Source: Apoderus coryli
Taxonomy: Eukaryota > Arthropoda > Insecta > Coleoptera > Attelabidae
Length of the DNA stretch: 64,000 nucleotides
Assembly: GCA_911728435.2 (NCBI GenBank)
Contig: OU452204.1
Span: 20,806,430-20,870,429, forward strand
Reading direction: 5' to 3'
A program made the translations under genes and the position numbers. The notes beneath the pieces were generated by a model. The model ran no database searches. It was given only the letters and a program-made list of their open reading frames with translations, and was not told the DNA's origin. Below are positions 56,293 to 64,000 of this stretch, piece by piece; position 1 is the first letter of the stretch; every line of letters begins with the position of its first letter.

Positions 56293-59200
56293 CTATTTCT
56301 TTTGTTTGCGTTGCTTGACCCATTCCTTGATTTCATTAGCTAGTTCAGTGTTCGGAATCACTTGATCCAGTGATAATGGTGATCTATTGAACGGATCCGT
56401 TTGATCACTCAGTAAGTGCCTGTAATTATTTATTAATCGAGTAACCAACAAAATATCGTTCTCATTAACACATGACCTTACCTAGCTATGGTGGATCTGT
56501 CGACAGTTTGCCGGGAACTGGGCAATATCACCGGATCCGTCATCAAAGTAGACATAATCGGATCCCAAAAGTGTTCCGGCGCCCCGGACAATGCCTCTTC
56601 ATTCGCTTTGTATTCCTGAGCTTTCAGTGCCACTTTTTCAGCAACTTCTTGAAGTTCCGCTATTAACAGACCACCTCCAATACGAACCAAGACATCTTCG
56701 GCCAATCGGAATAGATTCGGACTGTATGATCGTCCATCTTGTGACACAGCCAAACAAAATGCATCATTATCTTTAAGATTGACATATATTTTACAAATAT
56801 CGAGAACGGTGCTTGCTGGATCAAAACTGTACTCTTTCTGGCCTTTGACCTAAAAAATATTGACACGTATAGTTAGCTGCACTCTTTGATACTAACGGGC
56901 TATACTAATAGGTTTGTTCCCACAAATCTTAAGTATTTGTGGTCCGTTAACGTCACTATCAAGCAACTTACCTTAAAATTTTTCTTGTTAGGCCCAACAA
57001 GATTTAAAAGAAAATAATTTAACATGGCAGCTATTCTGTCTACCATAGTGGAATGTGTGAATACAAGAGAAATTTTTGAAGTTAATTTTTCCAAGATTGT
57101 AGTGGTGTATTTGCCTAAAATATTATCAAATCGTGCGTGATTCCCGATCTGTTGTAGATAGGAAATGTTTTGTGTACGTTCCGATGCACTCAGTTTGTTC
57201 CAATCGCCATTTTCTCTGGAAATATCGCTGTTAATACGTTCAATTAGTTCTGGTTATTCTTACTTACTGTGCTTGTTGCATATCTTTAAGTTTCGCCATA
57301 TTTGTCAGAGCCTCATCCAACAGAAAGATGGCATCGTTAATCAGCAAATTAGCAAATCGTAGAAACAATGGTGGATTTACCGCTTCCATATTTTGTTCTG
57401 CTTCTTCAGCTAACTTTCTACGGAAAGGAAAGAAAACCTAAACACAATCTGGCAGCAAGGCAACTCAAACAACAGAAGGATGCGGCTTTGACAGATCGAC
57501 ACGTCTGCCAATCGCGTAACTTATCGTCCTTTTGGCAGCAGTAACTGGCTGTCAAGATTGAGAGCATTTATTTTATTTTTTTAAGAAAATACATACTTAA
57601 AGCATTGCATATGTTCCGACAACTCCCATAAATATTCAAATACAGTATACATTGGTCGGCGATAACTAAATTTCTGTTCAAACTCCACACTTTGACCAGT
57701 CATCTCAATTTCCACAAACACATCCATCAAATGTCTGACAATCTAAAAGCAATTGATTGGAACCCCTTCAAATTATAACACAAACTTTGCGAAGGGGCGT
57801 TTCTAATTCCGCGGACTTATTGGATAAAAGTAGAAAATATATTATATTTAAAAAGGATTTCATGTCCGTAAATATAATAAATGAAAATAATTTCGTGGCA
57901 AAGCGGACTAAAGTGTTGGTTTTACCTACACAAGGAATTTTTTTAATTTAGCAGGGCCCCAGTCTAATTCAATAGAACCAGACCGAGGCATGGGTCGACA
58001 GATACTGACGAATTCGTTTCGCTCTTGTTATGAGCTCGTCAGAGTACCATAGTTTGAATTTTTCATTATTTGGCATTAAACATCGACGGCAGAACGCTTG
58101 GAGACCACCGTCCGAGCATTGCTGAAACCCAAATATTTGGGAGATGCTGGCAGAATGATAAAATGGTCTCCTACTATTTTTATTTATATTTATTTCTATT
58201 TATACGACTGGTTTTACCTATACATTGAGTTTGTTCGGCCTCTGCATGGTATAGGATATGCATTACATGTAGATGATACGTGTTTACATGTGTCTACTGT
58301 TGTGTATCCTATTGTGCTTAAATGCAGGCCGATACTTGTAGATGGGCACCGACTATGGTACTCTGACGAGCTCATAACAAGAGCGAAACGAATTCGTCAG
58401 TATCTGTCGACCCATGCCTCGGTCTGGTTCTATTGAATTAGACTGGGGCCCTGCTAAATTAAACAAAATTCCTTGTGTAGGTAAAATCAACACTTTAGTC
58501 CGCTTTGCCACGAAATTATTTTCATTTATTATATTATATTTCTTTGTCTCTTTTTCATCGCTCCCAATGAGTGCATGTTTCATTTGTGGGAACAAATAAT
58601 AAAGGCTCGGGTCAAGTCTGGACTATAGAGTTGAAAAATTTAGTATATCGAGGCTCACTTCTGCAGGTCAGCCATTACAACAAGACTCTTACGTACTGGA
58701 CCATTGTGGTACTAGAGCAAGACATATTTGGTCGATTTTGCTCTTCTTTTTTCTCTGGTGGCAGTCCTGCATGGCTCAGGTTCATAGTAATGAAAGGTGA
58801 GTTCCTTGATATTGACATTAACGGACCACAAATACTTTAAAACACGTTTCAGATGTGTGGGAACAAACCTATTAGTGTAGTCCGTTAGTGTCAAAGAGTT
58901 CAGCTAACTATACGTATCAGTTTTTAGGTCAAAGGCGGTCTCACAAAAGGGTCGATCATACAGAAGATGTCTTGGTTCGTATTGGAGGTGGTCTGTTAAT
59001 AGCAGAACTTCAAGAAGGTGCTGAAAAAGTGGCACAGAAATACAAAGCGAATGAAGAGGCTACTGTCTGGTGCGCCGGAACACTTTTGGGATCCGATTAT
59101 GTCTACTTTGATGGCAGATTCGGTGATATTGCCTAGTTCCCGGCAAACTGTCGATAGATCCATCATAGCTAGGTAAGGTCATGTGCTATTGGCGAGAACG

Positions 59201-61774
59201 ATATTTTTTTTGCTTACTCCAGGCACTTACTGAGTGATCAAACTGATCCATTATCACTGGAACAAGGAATTCCGAACACTGAAGCTCACTTTTGCAGGGC
59301 AGCCAGTACAACAAGACTCTTTCGTACTGGAGCATTGTGGTACTAGAGCAAGACATCAATTTTGCTCTTCTTTTTTCTTTGATTGCTTCTTTCAACTGTT
59401 CTCATATTGAAGCGTTATGTTCTCTAGTTAAAGAAACACCTTTATCTTTATAATCCATCAATAGCATTCCTTCTGAGTACCAGAAGATGGTCGCCATGAG
59501 TTTTCCGACTGATTGTGTGACCTTAAACGTAAACCTCTTCTTTACGGCATTGCATGGAGTCTTACTTGGCTCAGGTTCATAATAATGAACCGAAGTTTCA
59601 TCTTCAGTAATAATCCGGGCGAACACACCATCCTTATCTTCACCACAGAGGCTTGATCGACGATAGTTCAAAGGTTTTTGACCCGAATAAAATAAAACTT
59701 GGTATTTTTTCTAATAATGAGTCATAGAACATTTCACGACTAAAAATATCCCTCCAACCCGACCATCGGTGATAGGTCAGTGGTTGACAACTACACACCT
59801 ATATCCATTCTGTCCAATTTCTGTAAACTGTTTGAGTGATTGTTATTTGATCGCATATGTATGTCCGTCCGAGATAAAATTACATCGATGCAACATGGTT
59901 TCATGTCAATGAGATCTACCACTAGTAATCTGGCATTAATGACTCAAAATATTTCAGAGGTGATTGATAAGGGCGGCCAGATGGATGTGATATACACGGA
60001 CTTCGCGAAAGCGTTTGATAAAGTGGATCATGGGATATTGCTGCAGAAATTGGACCCATTGGTTTTGTTACGGACTTAAGCATTTTTTTTAATTCATATC
60101 TTTCGAATAGAGAGCAGATTGTATCATATAATGGAAACAGGTCATTCACATATCGCTCACTTTCAGGTGTTCCTGAGGGTTCTAACTTGGGTCCATTGTT
60201 GTTCGTAAATGATTTGGTTAACAAACTGAATTGTGGCAAGTTATTGTTTGCGGATGATTTGAAGATTTTCTTTGAAATTGAGAGTATTGATGACTGTGAT
60301 GAGCTTCAAGCTGATTTGGATCATGTGTTGGAATGGTGTCGGGAAAATAATATTGAACTAAATCCATTATTATTCCCCGGAATTAAAAACACCTCCCCTC
60401 ATACCTTACCTGTAACCTATGCGGATGTTTAGTAAACAACATCTCTCGCTGGTAACTACCCAAGTTATTACTGGATGGTTCATCCTTATGATTGGGCAGT
60501 AACGATTCTAAGCCCTCTGCTAACCTAGCTCGTACATGTGGATTTTTCATGTGGTGTCTAGACCCCATAAATATCAATATGAAACTTAGAATCGGTTCTA
60601 ATTTGTCGTAACCTTGTTCCTCAAACGTTTTCGGACTGAATCGTCTGACAAATATCAGATACGACACTATGTTTTCTACTACAAATTCTGGAATGCATCT
60701 AAAACGAACAAAAGAATCATCTGCATTCTGCCTCTCTCTAGCGTAAAGTACTCGTACAGTTAGCAAGACAACACGAGACTGGCACGGAGCGAATCATCTT
60801 TATTTCAAAAATACACTGCACTTACTTCAATGAGTCAGGGATTTTTTCCGATAAAGGAAACGTTAATATCAATTCTTCTAAAGGCGCAAATGTATTATTA
60901 TTGTCAATAAAATTGTTTCTAATACCCACTTGTGTCAGCCAATACGTTGTTGCTGACACTAGATCAAACATATTTTTCATTAAACCAGGATCGGACAACT
61001 GGCATTTCAACGAAACATACCTGAAAGACAGTACCATAAAACAACGCCCTCTAGAACACTTTCTTTAATAATTACTTTGTTAATTCACTGTTTAAGCGAT
61101 CCTTTAAGCTGCTTATAAAATCTGAAGATCCTGATGCTTGTTGCATAGCATCCCGAAAAGCTCTTTCCATACGTCCAATTTCCTACAATAACAGACCTTT
61201 GAAAATTAATAATGATTGCAAGTCCCTAAAATTTAGTTCGTACATGATTCTGTTTCATTAGTTTGTCCACGCCAACTCGGTAACCTAAATCCGCAGCTTT
61301 GTGTGCCATAAAGAAACATTCCGTGATGAAATTATACGATTTTGAGGTTAGGCGCTCTTCTTCTAGCCCATCGTTGTCATTTGTTGGAATCAAGCAGGTC
61401 TCCGACGACAGTCCTCTCATGTGAATGCCTTTACTGTCAACTTGGTCATTCTAAAATGGATTTTCTATACAATTTGAGCACGGCGAATCGCGTTTTTGGA
61501 TCAATCGCTATGTTAACTAGCATAATTGCCACATATAGGATGACACATAAGCCAAAAGTAAGCTAAGAACAAATAAGAAAAGGGTTAAAAACTCACCGTA
61601 ACCGCACAGTATGTTGGATCTGCTTTCAATATCTTCTTATCTCGGAAGTTTGAACAGAACGGTTGACACATACGTAACAGTATATTGCACAAATTCAACA
61701 TAAATCCATCTGTGACTGTAGTATAAAACGCAGGATTTAGTTCAGGTGGTGCCTGCGAATTCCACAGTTTACCC
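56293..61774 (-). CDS. UBE4A: UBE4A-type U-box ubiquitin ligase, C-terminal 669 residues (partial)
   Basis: E3/E4 ubiquitin ligase of the Ufd2 family, which extends ubiquitin chains. Ten exons on the minus strand: 61597-61774, 61244-61450, 61076-61182, 60826-61020, 60410-60698, 57597-57742, 57268-57417, 56972-57215, 56482-56849, 56293-56419, phases all consistent (2011 nt). The Ufd2 core is clear: [88 protein letters not shown]. The U box follows: [42 protein letters not shown], ending KQRKQKK. These match UBE4A better than UBE4B. The first exon seen starts inside a codon, so the N-terminal third lies right of the window. The 2.7-kb intron 57743-60409 is filled with transposons and a duplicate of this gene's own exons. 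Confidence 0.95.
58001..58048 (-). ncRNA. hammerhead ribozyme, left arm
   Basis: Minus strand, core 58042-58007: CTGACGA, stem II GCTC-ATAACAA-GAGC, GAAAC, stem III ACG-AATT-CGT, cleavage triplet GTC. Stem I is GGTACT (58048-58043) pairing with AGTATC (58006-58001), six pairs including one G-U. All catalytic core residues are present and no extra base interrupts the core. Confidence 0.85.
58357..58404 (+). ncRNA. hammerhead ribozyme, right arm (canonical three-stem fold)
   Basis: Plus strand: stem I GGTACT (58357-58362) with AGTATC (58399-58404); core CTGACGA (58363-58369); stem II GCTC-ATAACAA-GAGC; GAAAC (58385-58389); stem III ACG-AATT-CGT, GTC ending at 58398. This meets the full type I hammerhead consensus. 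The ACGAATTCGT stem III is also self-complementary, so dimer cleavage is possible. Confidence 0.88.
58610..58798 (-). mobile_element. mariner transposase fragment A
   Basis: Minus-strand pieces [14 protein letters not shown] and [10 protein letters not shown] match the mariner transposase region (compare [12 protein letters not shown] in the fragment at 59287), with the middle deleted. It abuts the duplicated UBE4A segment on its left side. Confidence 0.65.
58799..59286 (+). pseudogene. inverted duplicate of UBE4A exons inside UBE4A intron
   Basis: Reverse-complement copy of roughly 56355-56972. It keeps intron sequence (AACGGACCACAAATACTT, GGGAACAAACCTATTAGT), the exon 56482-56849 including its acceptor (TTTTTAGGTCAAAGG), GAAGATGTCTTGGTTCGTAT...GGAGGTGGTCTGTTAATAGC, the donor CATAGCTAGGTAAGG, and the start of the last exon (GGCACTTACTGAGTGATCAA). 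About 120 bp of the exon (after GTCAAAGG) is replaced by unrelated bases, and several indels break the reading frame. Being opposite to the host gene, it cannot serve as an alternative exon, but its RNA could pair with the authentic exon. Confidence 0.9.
59287..59700 (-). mobile_element. mariner transposase fragment B
   Basis: Minus frame 59671-59402: [69 protein letters not shown], then [16 protein letters not shown] after a stop. These are mariner-family motifs, including the second catalytic-Asp region (the usual DET-W-H becomes [11 protein letters not shown]). The N-terminal and extreme C-terminal parts are absent. It abuts the duplicated UBE4A segment on its right side. Confidence 0.85.
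59755..60405 (+). mobile_element. Jockey-like LINE fragment truncated at both ends
   Basis: Plus strand: [20 protein letters not shown] (about 59765-59830), [39 protein letters not shown], a frameshift near 60060, [14 protein letters not shown] (PQG changed to PEG), and an intact [12 protein letters not shown] box (about 60238-60275). It ends about 60370, a few tens of bases before the splice donor of the UBE4A exon at 60410. Same family as the copies at 46, 54 and 62 kb. Confidence 0.88.
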
Positions 61775-61845
61775 CTGTAATAACATCATAAATATTTAAC
61801 GGGCCTTGTCAAGAACTTTTTCACAAAACAACTGTAAAATAATTT

Positions 61846-62108
61846 AATGGCAAAGCGGACTAAAATGCTGGTTTTACCTACACAAGGAATTTTGTTTAAT
61901 TTAGCAGGGCCCCTGTCTAATTCAATAGAACCAGACCGAGGCATGGGTCGACAGATACTGACGAATTCGTTTCGCTCTTGTTATGAGCTCGTCAGAGTAC
62001 CATAGTCGTTGCTCATCTACAAATATCGGCCTGCATTTAAGCACAATAGGATACACAACAGTAGACACATGTAAACACGTATCATCTACATAGTAATGCA
62101 TATCCTTA
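61846..62108 (-). repeat. solo arm of the hammerhead inverted-repeat element
   Basis: Matches, on the minus strand, the right arm plus adjoining spacer of the 57864-58541 element (ATTGTGCTTAAATGCAGGCC, ATACGTGTTTACATGTGTCT, CCCATGCCTCGGTCTGG). It is the same unit without its inverted partner, which shows that the unit is mobile or duplicated independently of the palindrome. Confidence 0.85.
61954..62001 (-). ncRNA. hammerhead ribozyme in solo copy
   Basis: Minus strand, core 61995-61960: CTGACGA, GCTC-ATAACAA-GAGC, GAAAC, ACG-AATT-CGT, GTC, with stem I GGTACT/AGTATC retained. Identical in the core to the two copies at 58 kb. Confidence 0.85.
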
Positions 62109-62155
62109 TTGATAACATATATAAAAAGGAGATAACATATATAAAAAGGAGAAAG
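62109..62155. repeat. 21-bp unit repeated twice
   Basis: GATAACATATATAAAAAGGA occurs twice in tandem between the solo hammerhead repeat and the following LINE. Its composition is TATA-box-like but no promoter role is shown. Confidence 0.6.
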
Positions 62156-63475
62156 CCTGCAGGGACTTTCGAAGATCTGGATCGGAGTATCATCGGCAGA
62201 GGTTTAATTATTTGCGCGGATTGGTCAAAAGACAAGTGAGGGAGGCGTACTCCAGGTATGCTACAGATTGTGAGCAATCAATTAAGACTGATCCTCGTAG
62301 GTTTTGGTCGTTCTTGCAGGGTAGAAGGAGTAACACTAGAATTCCTGGTTCTATGATTGGAGAGGACGCCACGCACGTTTCATCGCAGGAAGTGGTTGAT
62401 GCGTTCGCCAAGTTTTTCCAGGGTGTATATGTTGAATCGCACCCTATCGACGATGACTTGAACTTGAACACATATAATTTTATGGGCCATGGTTCGCACA
62501 TTGTAGATGTTTTGGAGATTTCTGCTGATGATATTATAAACAATTTCGAAGCGTTATAGCCCACTAAATTTTAATTATAGAATTAATAATACACCTCTAC
62601 AGAAAAGGGATGTGATCAAGGATCTCGGAGTGTTCATTGATAGTGACTTGTCATTTGATTATCATATTCAGCATATAACTCAGAATGCTTTAAAAAGTTT
62701 GGGATTTATTCTCCGCATGGGAAAGGACTTTCGTGACACGAACTGTTTGTTAAATTTATATTACACCTTGGTGCGGTCTAAACTCGAATATGCGTCATTT
62801 ATCTGGTCCCCTATTTATGACATCCATGTGCGTAAATTGGAGTCCGTCCAGCGTAGATTCCTTAAATTTTTATTATTTAAAACTGAGGGTGTGTTTCCAG
62901 CTCGCGGGATTGATCACCGTTATTTATTGGCGAGATTTCAAATTGATTCACTCGCTATGCGCAGAGTTCTGGTTGGTCAAACGTTTGTGTTTAGGTTGTT
63001 AAATGACATGATAGACTGTCCTGCTCTTCTTGAGCAACTGAATTTCCATCTACCCCAGTACTATGCTCGGCATCATCGATTATTCAGACTACCTCATATA
63101 CATACTAATTATGAAACCAAGGCTCCGTTGTATCAGGCCTGTCACCAGTGTAATGACAAAAGCATTCATATTATGGTCAACTATTTTGGGGATCCAGTAT
63201 CTACTTTTAAAAATAATGTCATTGGTTACCTCCGCAGTCGGGACGTTTGAGGTCGATCGTGTTCTTCTCCGTTCGCCATTTTTGTTTATTTTTATTTTTG
63301 TCTATAATGTTTAATTAGTTTAGGTATAGATTTAAGATTCAGAATTGTTTTGAATTCGCAATTAAGTATTTAAATTATTGTTTACTACACGATATTATGT
63401 ATTTAGTCGGATTGTCTTGTAATTGGGTTTTTTAACCTGTTAGACAATAAAGATTATTATTATAAAGGCTAGCAA
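62156..63475 (+). mobile_element. Jockey-like LINE copy lacking the RT core
   Basis: The linker region 62212-62559 (QVREAYSRYATDCEQSIKTD, PRRFWSFLQGRRSNTRIPGS, DAFAKFFQGVYVE) is joined near 62560-62590 directly to the RT thumb and C-terminal region 62612-63250 (KDLGVFIDSDLSFDYHIQH, LVRSKLEYASFIWSPIYD, VQRRFLKFLLFK). The fingers, palm and catalytic box are deleted. The 3' end reads ACAATAAAG(ATTATTATTAT) at 63444-63464. Confidence 0.88.
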
Positions 63476-64000
63476 GAGACTTAAAAGTCGGCTAACTTCG
63501 GGCACGGATGGTGTGCCAAGTTTCGTTGTTAAGGATTGTATAATGATTTTGTCGGCCCCATTGGTGCACATTTTCAATCTGATTATTAAATCATCGATTT
63601 ATCCCACCTGTTGGAAGCACGCAAGGATTACTCCTATTCTTAAATCAGGACCTTCCAATATCATATCTAATTATAGACCTATATCAATCCTTTGTAATTT
63701 CTCCAAGGTCTTTGAGATTGTTCTCTACGATAAAATATATCCTACTGTGAGTGGTTTCTTGTCGGCTGACCAGCATGGTTTCATGAGTGTCGCTCATGTG
63801 CATCCAATCTGGCTGTGCTCTCTGAACAGATCTGTTCCGCTATTGATGGTTGCCGCCAGCTGGACGTGATCTACACTGATTTTCAAAAGGCGTTTGATCG
63901 CATTGATCATTGTATCTTACTCAGAAAACTTGACAATTTTGGTTTCTCGGAAGGGCTGGTTAAACTTTTTCGATCGTACCTTTTTCATCGTGCTCAGTTT
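63460..64000 (+). mobile_element. Jockey-like LINE copy running off the window
   Basis: Begins immediately after the (ATT)n tail of the previous copy with KASKRLKSRLTSGTDGVPSF, exactly where that copy's RT is missing, then VVKDCIMILSAPLVHIFNLI, NYRPISILCNFSKVFEIVLY and SADQHGFMS. A frameshift near 63800 leads to LDVIYTDFQKAFDRIDHC at about 63857. It continues past 64000. Head-to-tail arrangement with the upstream copy. Confidence 0.85.

Larger units (their letters stand above)
57864..58541. repeat. inverted-repeat element with two complete hammerheads
   Basis: Arms of about 180 bp (57864-58047 and about 58352-58541) are near-perfect reverse complements (AAAATAATTTCGTGGCAAAG, GCAGGGCCCCAGTCTAATTC, CCAGACCGAGGCATGGGTCG) around a 300-bp spacer. 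The spacer's right part (58240-58350) and the right arm recur as a solo copy at 61846-62108. It is in a UBE4A intron. No ORF. Confidence 0.9.

Overview
The window is AT-rich animal nuclear DNA with multi-exon, GT-AG spliced genes. The orthologues, the retroelement types and the small introns fit an insect genome, possibly a beetle, but the species cannot be told from sequence alone. I recognise six host genes and a dense layer of transposable elements that fills the introns and spacers.

Host genes, left to right. (1) TM9SF3-like nonaspanin, minus, six N-terminal exons at 1094-2578. (2) BCR/ABR-type RhoGEF-RhoGAP, minus, 16 exons at 7984-20444, whose exon lengths sum to an exact 1067-residue frame. 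(3) USP35/USP38-type deubiquitinase, plus, 8 exons at 22179-27326, an exact 682-residue frame. (4) SINHCAF/FAM60A-like Sin3-HDAC subunit, minus, 44702-45903, with its last exon or exons unplaced. (5) Rab21, plus, 3 exons at 52844-53607, 216 residues. (6) UBE4A-type U-box ubiquitin ligase, minus, C-terminal ten exons at 56293-61774, with the 5' part beyond the window. These are ordinary housekeeping loci (secretory and endosomal traffic, Rho signalling, ubiquitin, chromatin) and do not form an operon-like unit.

Mobile layer. At least five kinds of non-LTR retrotransposon are present: CR1/L2-like at 4.9 and 14.8 kb, I/R1-like with RNase H at 3.9, 8.9 and 32.1 kb, RTE-like at 38.9 and 48.4 kb, another Jockey/CR1-like one at 41.7 kb, and Jockey-like copies at 26, 46, 49, 54, 59.8, 62 and 63.5 kb. 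There are also piggyBac, Tc1, mariner and hAT remnants, a foldback MITE family, tRNA-derived sequences and a 1.3-kb minisatellite.

Two observations stand out. First, 28731-31142 is a complete DNA transposon with terminal inverted repeats starting CACAGGCCAACA and a TAA target duplication. It carries one intact 566-residue intronless ORF of a widespread but unnamed Cys-rich family with candidate D-D-E residues, and it fits no transposase superfamily I can name. Second, several inverted-repeat elements (37.1, 37.5-37.9, 41.5/44.1, 43.4-43.9, 57.9-58.5 and 61.9 kb) carry hammerhead ribozyme cores, usually as head-to-head pairs, so a cleaving RNA could be made from either strand. The 58 kb copy has complete stems I, II and III.

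Other points: an inverted, mariner-flanked duplication of UBE4A exons lies inside a UBE4A intron; an open frame fuses piggyBac and LINE coding sequence; and a LINE carries an in-frame 129-bp tandem duplication.
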